This document shows, piece after piece, positions 45,117 to 58,300 of a stretch of 64,000 nt of DNA. Each line of letters opens with the position of its first letter. The stretch's first letter is position 1. Below the pieces are notes generated by a model. That model saw only the letters and a list, made by a program, of their open reading frames with translations. It made no database searches and had not been told where the DNA came from. The position numbers were made by a program, and so were the translations under genes. Source of the DNA: Nemopilema nomurai (taxonomy: Eukaryota > Cnidaria > Scyphozoa > Rhizostomeae > Rhizostomatidae); contig ML133421.1 in NCBI GenBank assembly GCA_003864495.1, positions 1,550,001 to 1,614,000 of the forward strand, read 5' to 3'.

Positions 45117-48100
45117 TGTCTAGCTATCACTTTCCGACGTGGAATAGGAATCCGCCTTGTCTAACTTGAACAATATGCAAAAGAATCTGCAGAAAGTCCT
45201 AATTATTTCAGATCTCTACAGTATTCCTTACTTTCCATGAAGGACGCCCAACTTTGTTTATGTCGTTATGCTGTGCTCAATATCCTTATGTATCAAAGTT
45301 GGTTACCTGAAAAAGGAAAGGGAGATTCAATTTCATTGAAAACTAACAAAGCGTGCTAAGAGCTCTTTTGCCAAAGAGAAACTTGCATCGAAGTTTTAAC
45401 TTTCTTTTTGCCTTTATTTTTTAGGAAACTGCTCCTCTTGGTGTACTGTGAATAGCTAAATTAATTTGCACCTATCAAAAGTTTGCTTTCTGGGACATCC
45501 TAAGCTATTCTTTCGGCATCTTCTTGTTAACTCCCCGATTTCAGAGCATTTTAAACTCTATGAAACACAGCATTGATTTGCTAATAGTTGGAGCTACTGG
45601 AAACCGTTTGGCGAACTTGTGTTCTTCCCCAAGGCTCCTGACTGGAGCCTCTTCTTGCATTCACCCGTGCAGATGTGCGAATCATAATTTTCATTGCTGT
45701 TTACAGCTTGTCACTTAACGCAAACTTATTGCCTTGTCGTGTGAAATCACCATGATTAACTAAATATCATCAACAACTCTTTGCTACTTTTTACTCTTTA
45801 TTAGGGCGATGTTTTACGATCCTTTGTCTATTGTATTATGTACCCAAAGTATATGTAGAGATCCAGAAAGAGCGTGTTATGCACAGAAGGCCTTAAAATT
45901 AAGGTCTTGTTGTCTAAAAATAGCATTGCTGAAACTTTAGGTTATGATGAGTTATAGAGTTCAATCTCGATTCGCGTGGGAAGCATAGTGATCACGTGCC
46001 AGCCTCTGACGTCATTCACTGCGCCCAGTAGCTTCGAACAGTTCCGGTGCGCGCTCGCTGGCAATAGCTGATGGAATATGACGCTTTTGAAAGGCGAGCG
46101 TCCAATGATTGTAGTCGCAGCAGAAACTGTGCCTCGGAATAATTAACCATTTTAACGCCAATTGCGGCAAAGAACTCGACTGCCGCGCCCACGCAATGCC
46201 CAGTTCCCTGTACCGGCCTAGAAGACCATTCGTCATCAAGAGCCACTTTTCAAAAGATTCGAAATGTGATGTTGTGTGACCCACCTCAAAGCACAATTAG
46301 TTTAGCCCAATTTTCTTAACTAAGCCTAATGATGTCTGACTTTATGCATTAGCTTTGCCAAATGTTGGTTGACTATAAACAGGCAAACTTTGCCTTTAGT
46401 AAACTGCATTGAGACGACAATTTAGCTTGATCCAGCTCACATCTGATTTCCATTTCTTCTCATTCTATGTCTTGCAAAACGGTTTCGGCAGGTATCTTTA
46501 TTTCTTCTTCCATAACACCTCCGTCCGTGGACTGACCAAATCAACAGGTTAGACAAAAGTTCAGGGTCGTCTCAACAGTTCCTCGCTCTATTGCATCAAC
46601 CTGGGGCGGCAAATGGCAACATTCGCGCGACTTCGCCTTGCCTTTCCACCACCTTTCCTTGGTTTGACGCGCTGCAGGCGCAAGCTTTGAATCCCACAGG
46701 AGCCTTTTCGTCACCAACAAGGGAAATAACAGCATCTAGCTGGCTAATTCCCATGTGCATACGCAATTGCCGCGCCGCTAATCGCCCTGGGTGTCATTCA
46801 CGTAACCGTCGCTAGTTTTCTCTCAGTTACCTTAACAGCTTTCGTCGAAACTGCCTTATTAATTTTCTGATTGATGACGGCTTCTCGGCATTTGCTTGTC
46901 ACTTCAATTAATTTCAAGCTGCTGTCAGGGCAACAAATTAATTGGGATCTTTCGCAATTCTCTAGAACGCCAACTCTTACACGATAATGCTTCTCTTGGT
47001 GAATATTACAGGTTGGTAGAATTCGCCTGTTTAGTTTCACTGAAGCAAAATGCGGTTCCATAGCATAAAGCCGTTTGGTGTGTGACTGCAATGCATGCGG
47101 GTTGCCCCAATCCACCGCGCGGCGAAGTTACCCGCTTGCGGTCGGAAGAACCAACGTCGTTCTTTGGAGAATTCAGAGACCAAGATGTTGTCGTCTACGT
47201 AAATGCACAAATTGCGGGTCTTAAAGGAACCTGCGAAGTGCTCTGAAATTTTCTAGAGAATTATCTGAGAGTGAATTGAAACTTGGAATTTGAACATGTG
47301 GGAGCTAGAATTAGCCGTTGAAAATGCACCCCATCATCCCAAAGACTACCCTTTGCAAAAGTTGGTTCTAATAGACAAACTTGCTCGAAGTAGATCCACG
47401 TCAAATCTGAGAAGTAAACAAAATGATGTTTGCAAGAAGTATTTGGGCTCGGATAAAGGATAACACATGCAGGGTGTCCTTCCTCTTACGTAACCGGCAA
47501 AACTTTTTGCCTGTGGGATGGTGAAAAATTCAACTTCAATAAAGTGTTTTGCGCAAAATAGAGACTTGCGTGTGAAATGGTGCGCTGTAGTGAAGGCAGG
47601 AGTCCTTCCCAACCTGCTTTGGTAACAAATCGCCGTGAAATTGGTGTTTCGTAGAGTGGCAGCTAATGACAGACAGTGGAACGAAATGCAAGGCATAGCA
47701 TGTCTATTTCAAAATGGAAGTCTTCATCAATTGCCCAACTTCAAGGGCATTAAATTACCCATTTCGAGATTAGATCTGAAAGGATTTGCAGTGACCATTT
47801 CAAAGTGCTTCTGTACTGCCTCAAACCTGGGCATGATTTATCAGATTTTGTGGCCTCTGTCAAAACACAAACAGTTGCCGCAAACGGTGTCCATTTGCGG
47901 GCCAAACAAAATCTCGATTTTCCAAATGCCAAACACGCGCTATGTAATCGCCGGCGTTTCTCAAGACTCTCTGTCGGGCTCATTTCTATTCAAGTAAAAC
48001 GGCATTGTGATGTAACTGGTGTAAGCAGCATTTATTCAATGGTTTTCTTCAAATATTGTAGCTCTTCGTCTACTTTGGCACATCCTCTTCAAACGCCTTT

Positions 48101-49328
48101 CGAAAATGCTGCACAATGCGGATTAATCGAATAGATTGGCCGTATTGTGCAAGATCGCCAACTTGTATGCAACTCAGAGTTAAAAAGATCCACGATGAAT
48201 TGAAGGCATAATATTTAACCGGATCAAATTGAAAAGGACATTTGCGAAGAAATCAAATGCAACGCTCTTACTTTTAGAACCACTTAGGCAATTTGGAATT
48301 AAATTTGATCCTAAAAATCAAATTTGAGATCTTAAATAAAATTGGATATCGAATATTAAAATGAGGTGATCAAGCACTTGAAAAATTTTTCCGAACGTAT
48401 GCCACTAGATTACTTCATTTAACCAATTCTCTCTCAAATCGCAATATTAGCAAAATATATTTCTTTGAATTTTGGCATCTGCTTGGTTAAAGCTATTTCT
48501 GTCTTTTGAAGGTTAGTGGCTGGAGAATTTTCCCGGTTTGCGCAAGTAGATATGCATCACCGTGTCATTGTTTCGTTTGTTAATCGACTAGTGAACTGCA
48601 TGGTTTTGAAAACGGATCTAGCGTCTCGACAAAGTGAGTATTAAAAGGAAGGTTGAATAAGACATTGGCAATATTCTAGAAAATAAGTCCACAAACATGC
48701 AGGGTTGGCGTTAAAAACAAAACGCAGATGTAGTTTGCGAAATCGTAGAGTTGTACTTACTTGAACTGAACTCGATATATCGATCTTTCGCAGAACAGGG
48801 AAACTTCGATCGGCTCTTACAGCGAATGAATCTACCAAATTTGCTTGGGCCACTGAATCATTTGCTATGCACAACTTTAAATGCTACAACTTATCTGCAT
48901 CGATTCGAAAGGATTGCACCTGCCGACAAAAACGTGTGGGCAGATGTTAAGTACGCACCGGCTGTCTCAACTGACCATTTCTTATCGGGGCTGAGTGGTT
49001 AGATATTGCGCAAACGATGCTCTTTGTGGCAACTCTACATTGCCGTTTGTCGGCCATCAATTCTCGCCAGTGTCCCTTCGCGTATCGTCATTCCGCACAC
49101 TGATCAAGGCCTAATGGCTCTGTTATGAAGTCGAACTTTTTTCCGAGTGAGCAAGGTTTATTGAAGTAGAGCCAATGCCCTACTGGAGTGCTTGGTGTAG
49201 GATTATATAAGGCTGAAGTTTTTAAAAACGTATCTGAATCAATTGATATCTGGATTTCGATAAAAAGTTTGATGATAATTCAAATGAAATTCCTCTGATC
49301 CCTGTGATCTGCGAAGTTTCTCGAAAAA
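45117..49328. other. Intergenic region between the orphan CDS and TMEM33; unassigned open frames
   Basis: No gene could be supported. Between about 46010 and 48130 the DNA is GC-richer than its surroundings and has several open frames of 60-120 codons on both strands that end at apparent frame breaks. Read on the - strand around 47180-47220 is CIYVDDNILVS, which resembles a reverse transcriptase YxDD box, but no other polymerase motif was found around it. It may be decayed retroelement sequence. Confidence 0.4.
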
Positions 49329-52300
49329 ATGGCGGACGGCAATGATGGCGCATCTAGTAGTGAACAAAGTGAAGAGGTTCGAGGCTGGCCTGCCGTTAAG
49401 GTATCTTGAAATTAAGTGAAAAGAACAAATATATATTTAGTGCTGTTCCTTTCAAGTTTCCTCTTGCTTGGTTTCACTGTTTTGATACCAAAGAGTCGAC
49501 TCAAAATTATGGATAACAAAGCGTGCTATAACGTTAGCTAGGTCATTATGGAATTGCAATGCATTCGATATCAAAGTGTTGCCTCTAAAGACAAACTTTA
49601 AACACTGCCTGTTCAAATCGCCCTGTTTATCTACGAAATATTGAAGTGTTTAATTCTGATCAATCAACAGCACATTTGAATCATGAAGGGCATTTCGCCG
49701 GTTTCCCTTTCTAGAAAAAGAATTCTTTTAATCGAGTATAAAAGCCAAAAAAGGAACCACTTTTCTAGCCAGATGCAGTATTGCATATTGTTCTACTTTT
49801 TGAAAGATGGATAGAAAAGCACATTTTTAAACTACAAAAATCAATTTTCTGTTGTTTATATTTTTTCTCATCTCTAGAAGAATAAAAGTTTTTGTTCCTT
49901 AGAGATGCTCTTACTTGTTTTTCATAACCAGATATTTTTGATCCAGCCTTCAAGAATTTTTGAGCTCCATTAAAAATCTTTAAATGTTCCCTCAGCACTG
50001 TTTCATTTTCTTAATTATGTGTTTTGTGATATCCTTTTATCCAGAATATGAACTTTTTCTACCATGCCCGTTTTGATGTCTTAATTGTGATGATTTTCCC
50101 CCCAAAAATAGGCTGTTCTATTTGAGAACAAATATGACACTGCACTTTGGTTGCTGAGAATGTATGTCATAGGTTGTACATTATTCTTTATGGTTCCACT
50201 TTTCGGGTAAGCTTCAATTTATTCACTTGCTCAGTCTTTGTCATTGAATGCATGTGAATGCTTCAGCACACACATAACACCAATAATGTGAACAATTTAT
50301 TGCACACACACGATGTATACTTACTTTGACCATTGCTTGTGATATTCATAGAATTATTTCACTCAAAGATATTTTGGAATTTTTCTGTTTTAGAAGCTAA
50401 GCAACCTTGGGTAATTAATTAATTTCCATGCAAAATCGTATTCTATGTAGCCTGAAAGAGATCATGTTTTCACTTGGACTCTTTTAAAAGAAATGGTTGC
50501 TTATTAGACAATAAACAGCCAATAATTTACTTTTCTCTTAACCCACCAGTGTTTTCTGATTTGCAACTGGCTACTAATTTTATCAGCTTTTGGAATTTTT
50601 AATTTCTTGCATACTCTGAAGAGTATCAGACCAAAAAATACTTCAGTATGGTAAAATCATGGCTCCCCTGTTTCTAGCAATTGTGAAGTTTTGTACCACA
50701 AGACAACTGTTCTTCTTTAATAGTGCCTATAATGCCTTCCTATTGATGGGTTTGTTGAGTTGCAGAAAATCTTATATACATATACAGGCCTTCCTGGGAA
50801 TAAATTAGCACACGTGTGGCATTTCGCACTCCTAGATTGTGGTAGGAGTGCGATGGAGTGCTATTGGTACTTTTTCTTATTACTACAGATTTTCTGTTGC
50901 ATACTATATAGAGCCATAAAAAATTGAATGTTTCTTATTGATTTTCATTTACCGGTGGTTTTTTAAAATTTTGAGCCTTCTACCGTTTAGTTTTTTGTAA
51001 AGCGGTTTCTCATAATAAGAGGAGAAAATGTAACAAAGTTTTGATTGTTCTTACAACACACAATCAACCATTAAAAATAGTGTTTTAAAAACATGTGCGT
51101 GTCAATGCCGATCTGTGATAAAAACGTGGCGGAGCATCTGATTGGAAATTTCTTCAAAGTAGTCAAATAAAAATGTTTTCTGTTGTCTTTTCAAAAAATT
51201 AGAATGAACAGGAACTTGCTGCACTTCTGCGCACTTCATGTTTACAATGCTGAAATTTTGAACTTTCAAAACGTTGTGTAAAACTAGTCCCCATGTTATG
51301 GTCGTTTGGTCCGTGTTTTATTGTAAGCAATAATTGTCACAACGGTCCTCCAAAATGACGTGCTGGCACCGCATAATGTTTAACTCGAACAAAGTAAACA
51401 TCAAAGCGTTACTGCCACCTTGTTAGTTCCCTGCGCTAATCAACATTTGCTTGCCACACCTCTGCCAACGATTCTGAGCCAATTTTTTTTAGCTCAATGC
51501 ATGCAGCCTTTCTATGGTTGCAGGTAAATGGAAACCAGGTTTAAAAAACAAATGAATAATTACAAAACAGGCGTGCGATTAAACACACTTCTCAGTGTGG
51601 GGAGGGGTGTACCAAGGTGTGCGAGTGCGATCGCACGCCTTTCCCAGGAAGGCCTGCATATATATTTAGTTTTACATATGCGGTAAACACTTGCATACTT
51701 AAAGTACTTTTTCATCCAACACTCCACAGAGTATACGAACATCGGAAAATAACCAAAAGCTGACAGAATAAATAGCCAGTTGCAGATAGAAAACACTAGG
51801 GGGTGATAAGAAGAGCACATGATTCAGGCCTTTTCGTTTTACGTGGGCGATCGCCCTTGCCAACGCCCTCGCCAGATCATTGATGTGGGCAGTTGCCCTT
51901 GCAAAAACATGTGTCACCCACAAGAGAAAGGAAGAGCATGTGGCTATTTTTGCTTTCTCTATTATTCAATTCAGTGCTTAGTATTCAATTTGATACTATA
52001 ACGGGCTGTTGATATTTATTTGGAGAAAAATCGAAAGACTGTTGTAGAGGAGCCTCAAAGTAAAAGGCTTTGTGTTGAAGGCTCCAAAAGAATATGAATA
52101 CATAGACAATGCCATCGGAGAGGACAAGAACATTTCAAGCGAGTCGGAATAAGATTACAATTCAAACTCTAAAGAAGAACTTAAAAAAGCGAACTTTAAT
52201 TGATTTCAAGTCTTATCTTTTATGTTTTTACTTAGCTGGTCAAACATGCTTTCTCTTTGTCCGTTCCTAAAAGTTACAGGATTCCTATATGAAAGGTCAT

Positions 52301-55300
52301 TATAAATCTTCACAATGGCAATAAAAAGCAGAACAGGTTTTTGCATGCTTAAAGTACTTTTTCTTCCGACACTCCGCAGAGTATGCAAAAGTCAGACAGT
52401 TAACCAAAAGCTGACAGAATAAATAGCCAGTTGCGGATCGGAAACACTTGACCAATCAGTGTTACTGAACACCTAACTTTAGAAGAGCACAAGAGAAAAA
52501 AGAACTCTTTCTGTCTACAAAAAAATGGGATTTTCCATTGAATGATAGACAGACTCCAAAACACCTAGGTGGAAAGACAACCTAGCTTGCCCAATTGTAC
52601 GAAAATAATACATATTATTATAAATCATTACATTTGTTCGAACATTGTAAATCATTACATCAAATGTTAGGCAATCATTCTGAGATAATACCCTAATTTC
52701 CCCTCAGGTCCTGAAGGACTTGCTGTTAACAAATATTGTTAGACAAGCGATCGCCCTTGTTAGCTGAACCATGTGGGCAGTTTGTTGCCCTTGTGAAAGT
52801 TTCATCACGAAAAGGCCTGGCATGATTGCTTATAATTGACCAATCAGCATTGCTCGCTTAATTTTAAAAGAGCCCAAGGAGAAAGTCAAACGCTTTTTGT
52901 CTACAAAGAATGGGATTTTCCATTGAAATGTAGACAGATTCGAAAACACCTTAGTTGAAAAGAAGACTAGCTTGCAATAGGTTTATTGCTTTGCTTTGTT
53001 CAAAGTCCTTTACAAACATTGCAACCATCATTTTGTTTTCAAAATACCTACCTTTCAATTTAGCTTAGGAAATAGTGAATATAAAAGCTTTATTTGCAAG
53101 TAAATAATTTAAAAAACATATTTTTTATTTCACTTGAAAGAGTTCTTTTTTAGTTTTAACTCTTACTGATCTTTCATTTTGTAGAGGAAGACATTACTTG
53201 AACATGCATTAAAACTTTCTCTATGATTCATTTGTCAACAAAATTTGGTGATCAAAGACTGATTGTAGTAAATTTAGATTAAACACGGAAAAAATATTGT
53301 AGCACCATTATAGAATGCACACTTCCTTCTGTAAGTGCATTTCATCATCATTTTCTGATTTGAAAATGTTTTATATCTTGTTGAATCATTTGAAACAGAA
53401 ATTTTTAAAAGTCATGAAGTTCTTAATTTTGCTTTGTCGTTTTACTTCATCTTTTCTCTGACAATTTTCTACAATGTTTTTGAATGATTGTGAATTTTTT
53501 TTATGATAGGTCCCAGTTCAGTGCTAACTGTTACAAAAGAGTTTTATTATCTTCAGCAACTATATCCGCACTGAGGCTACATCAAAGACTTCCGGTATGA
53601 TTGTGCATTTACACGAAAGGGCACCTTTATTGCTTAGGAAAAGAACCAGTGGTTCAATGTTTACTAATAGCCTGTCTTTTTCAACCTGTTGTATTTGCTG
53701 TGTTTGGTGCTGCTTTATGCAATCTTCTGCAGTATCTCAATATTGGTGCTTGACAAAGTCATACCAATGAGTTTGCATGTTCAATCATCAAAGATGTGTA
53801 CAGAGGCCATATAAATAAATGTTTGCTTTGCTAAAAGAACAGCCGCACAGTGTAAAAAGCGTGTAGGTCTATATGCAGAAAACATGAATGAATTTTTTGT
53901 TGGCTAAATCTCAAGACTTCCATGTTCCTGCCAGTTGTGTTTCATGCTAGAAATATTTTACAAGTACCACATCCTTTTCAAATAGTTATCAGAGTTTTTA
54001 GCAATCTGAGCTGAGTATATGTTGTAGTTGCTGTAATAAAGTTAGTAATTGATCCTGTATTCACTATCAAATTTTGAGAATAATTTGCAAGGATTCATGA
54101 GAAAAGAATTAAGCTTCATTGCGTTTGTGGCACACGTCTTCCTAGTACAGTTTTTGCTACCTTGCTCCCCTTCATTTTCTTTTCCGTGTTTCGTTCATCA
54201 CTAATGGCAAATTCTAGGAAATGTCTCAGCTAGGAAATGTAGTTCTTCCCACTTACCATCTCTCATTTTTGATTAAACATGCCATGTAATTATTGTTATG
54301 GTTGTTTGACAATTTCCTTTTTTCAAGCGTTTTTACTTTTCTCTTTCATAGAGGTTTGAGTTCAGTCGCAATTTTTTTGCTCTACTTATCCAAGAAGATG
54401 CTTTTCATTATCTCTGGTATAGTGTTCTGTTTCTCATGGCACACGCTGTGACTCGTATCCTCTTCTCTCATTCTGTGCAATTGTGAAAGCCAATGGTTTC
54501 TGTGTTTTAGTCTGAGGGATGTTTTAGCTCCAAGTGATATTAATAATAGAAGCTGTTATTCAACCTCTGTTTTTATCTTCATTTAAATACTACAACTGAA
54601 ATTACATTCAAGTCCAGAGTAGTTAATTTTCGTATCAGTTTCACTGATCAAACACAAATAGACAAATATATTTTCTCCAAAATCATCTTTCTCCATTTTT
54701 TCTTCCGTTGTTTGTGACTTAATCGCAAGCCCGTTGTCAGTGTTAAAATCTTTGCCGAAGCTGTGAAATCTTTTGAAATTAGATTTGAAAATTTCCTTTC
54801 GCCCTTTTTCACAGGCTTTGGTAGGCGTGATAGGCCGTTGTTTGCTGTTCATATCTATCCGACTGGAAACAAGCCTTTCTTCTTACTCACAGCTTTAATT
54901 ATTTAACCAAATGTGTCATTTTCCGCGTACCATGTAATCTTTGTTAAGAATCCCTACACTGATCTTCCTCGATGTTTTCGAAACTGATATGAAAGCACGT
55001 GCTTATTTTCGGATCTCTTTCTAGACAGCTTAAAATGATTCCGTAAGCGGTACAGAAACCATTTGCAATTCCACTCATGATAGATCCCTACATGCATGAT
55101 TCAAATTTTGATTCGCCTTTCTCATGATCTAGACTACCAAAATATTGTTTTCTTTGACCGATTTTTAGTTGTACTGCTTCCTATAACAGTATTTGCTGTA
55201 CTCCATGCATCGCATTTCACTCGTCGAATCGTCGATGTAAGTACCAATCAGTATCTTGATTCTCAAGTAAATCTGGACAGTACATCGAAGACTTTCGAGG

Positions 55301-58300
55301 AGAGGAAGGGACCTCTTAAAGGGGAATCTCCGTTGAAGCTATCAATATTTGAGATGCTAGATTTTCTCTTGAGAAAAAGCGCCTTATATCTTCCTAGAAC
55401 CTATAGAGCAATAATTTAGATACGGCAGATTAGGTAAAAATAGGTGGATCCTTTCCAAAACCCCTGATTACACGGCGAGTGATTGTCGGCTTGTTGTTTC
55501 TCTTCAACCCGATGTGGCGAATTGACTTCATATCAGTGAAAGAATTTCTCATATTTAGCCACACTCAATCCCCAAATGCATTTACACAGTTTTCATTTGA
55601 TTTCAGTTTTCTTTAGTTTCTTTAATTTATTTTTCAGGCTGTTGGAACCGATAACTTTTTCCTACAACGGTGAGTCGTTTGCTCATGTTTTTTGCTTGTT
55701 TCAAGTGACTATCCGCCTTGGCTCCCTAGGGTTCTCTTAAAGCACGCAAGACCTCTATTCCCATGATTTTGTGGCTGATAATGGGTTTTCGGTGCGACAA
55801 AACGTTCTCGCTGGGCTTCAACTCGAAACGGATACGTTTACGTTAGGCCCTTATTTAGGCAGGTCCTTCTTTTCATTAAACTCATCTTCATAAATCAGAA
55901 CGATGCTGGAACGTTGCCACCTGCAATTAATCAGGAGTTTTATGTATTGCCCTATCTATGTATACTTGGATGTTGTTTAGTTTTGCAGGATTTGTTTTCT
56001 TTATTAGTTCATTTCTTTATTACCTTGAGTTCCTTGACTTTGATCATAAAGAGCTCAGCCTATCGTATAGAATTAAATGGCGTATTTTCAATATACAGTG
56101 ACATGATTTAATGCATTGTTTATCAGACTATGAGTGATCTAGCTTGGCTAATTTTTTTTGCTTTTCTCACAGACTTCGACCATATATATTGAAAGTAGAA
56201 GATCGACAAACACAGCAATCTTTATTGCAGTTCATCGCAAGCTCGGAGATTATGATGATGCCAGTGACGTTTCTTATGCTTCTTAGGTATTTATGTACCA
56301 ACTTTAACACCTAGTTTTGTCCTAGTCAATGAGATTGGCAAGTTTTGTGACAGTTTACGCGGCAGTTATGTCGATAACTTTGACAGATGCAACCCTTCAG
56401 ACAAAAACTGAGTTACGTTTTGACGACAAAAAATGCCACTTATTCACGTTTTGTCAAGTTTGAAAAACAGTTCATCCATGGGTTTAAGGATACATAAACA
56501 ATAATTCCAACCACGTGTATAGAGAATGTAATGCAAGGCTGCATTTTGGAATATACGAATAAACACAAGGAAAACTTGGTTTGTTAGTGTGCGAAAAATT
56601 GTTTGGCGCGTGGAGAAATTGAGTACCATGAGAAAAGAGTATTAGAACTGCCCTACATTTTGGCTGATTTGGTGCCAAGGTGATGTTATTCACTTGGAGC
56701 GAAGCCTTTCGAAGTAAAAAAACTTTGGGGAGCTAAAAGCGGACATACTCTTCTATGTTTCAAGTTCATAGGTGAATGTCTCTCTTGTAAAGAATGCAGA
56801 GATCATTAGTTTGTTTGCATAACTTCCAGTGACCTTTGCAATAATCACCTTGAAAAGATGTAGGAGGCGCGAGGCTTTTCTCTACGTGCTTTCCTTGTCG
56901 CACCCTAAATGACATAATGACATCACTATCTTGCATCTGTCCGAATCTTGTTACAACTATTTGTGTACATATTTGCTAATTGGGAAGGACCAGTATCCCG
57001 GGATAAAATTTCATTCGGAGCATTAAAGATGATTGACATGATCAGCTGGAACGCATGCGCGGTGTTGCTCAATGCTGTTTCGTTCCGCGTATCTGATACT
57101 AATTGCGATAAGATGGTGGGCATTAAAAATTTACGCGCTTTCTTCTATGTGTTTCATTTGATAAAGATTGATTTATATTTGAGATCAAGGTTTCTTTGGA
57201 AATGCAAAGCTGCATCAGTTGCAATGCACATTTATTTGATCAGATTAGATTTGTACGTGTATGCAATAAGGCATTATTTGCACACTAAATCCAAGATTAT
57301 ACTCTAGATTTGTGACGGCTTTTGCTATGCACCAATGCAATTTGTTATGCTAGCTGTTCAACTTTAAGGCCGTTATTTTCTTGATCCTGCAACCTGCTCT
57401 TCGCGTTCGTGAGTCGCTTTATAACCCAAAACCTAGCATGCATACGCCTGGTTTTTGTAGCGTAAACTTTCTCATGAAAGGTCTGTTCAAATAAACATTC
57501 TGTAGTGACGGCCTTTGTACATTGTCATTGGGATCGCCTCTGTATTAAACTTGTCAATATCTCTGCTCTATATTAGAAGTGATTCAAAGTAGAGGATTGT
57601 GCTAGTGAGTAAGGTCTGATTGCTCGTGAAGAAATGCTTCGTGACTGACCGAGATATTTGCAATTGTCAGTCCAATTCGTTTTGGGAAGTGTTTCCTTCT
57701 TGTTTTGGTGGTCATCTTCTTTGTAGTCTGCTCGCTGACAGTATGGCATTTGTGATTTTGTTTCTATTTTTCTCTTTGGCCTACTCAAAACAGTGTTTTA
57801 GCATGATTGTGCTGATATTGACACTGAGTCTGTCGATTTCTAATTCTCGAAGGAATAGGATGCAAATTCTGTTTGTCGATTTCGTGTGACCTTAAGTCCC
57901 TTGGCACGGGTGTAATCAGCCTTGTTATAGATTTAGCTATAGGTGGTGCAGAGGCTAATACATCTTATTGCGAGCAAAGTAACTTAACGTGCTTATCAAT
58001 GGCTGTTTTCTTCAGTGCAAGTAAGGTCACGTGAAGGAAGAATCACGCAAGTCACTAGAAGAATCTCGTCAGCAAAATGTGATGATGTCAGAATAAGAGA
58101 CCAATTTCAAAATTTCCACTAAAAAGTACTCTGATTAAAGTATCAAAGCTTGCTAACGAAAGTTTTCTAGCTGTTTAGAAAGTAAGCGATGGAGAGTACA
58201 AAAGGAGGCAACATCTACCTTTTTACTGAAAAAGAAAGATGAGAAATTTTTTATTAAACCGAACATTTGGTGAATTAATTTGTATTCCATTCCCCTTCTC

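Larger units (their letters stand above)
51690..52985 (+). repeat. Dispersed repeat family, copy C/E, split by a hAT-type insertion
   Basis: Left half 51690-51824 (TTAAAGTACTTTTTCATCC, AGCCAGTTGCAGATAGAAAA) and right half 52820-52985 (TGACCAATCAGCATTGCTCG, GGGATTTTCCATTGAAATG) are continuous with each other in family order once 51825-52819 is removed. Confidence 0.82.
50207..53521 (+). other. TMEM33 intron 2
   Basis: 3.3-kb intron made mostly of repeats: an inverted family copy (~50455-50632), a hAT-type element (50785-51656), a family copy split by a second hAT-type element (51825-52819), and an AT-rich remainder. No gene recognised. Confidence 0.8.

Noticed and set aside
44347..45164. + strand frames of 79-125 codons opposite the orphan CDS
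   Set aside because: Fragmented into several frames, whereas the - strand has one continuous 283-codon frame with a bounded start and internal peptide duplication.
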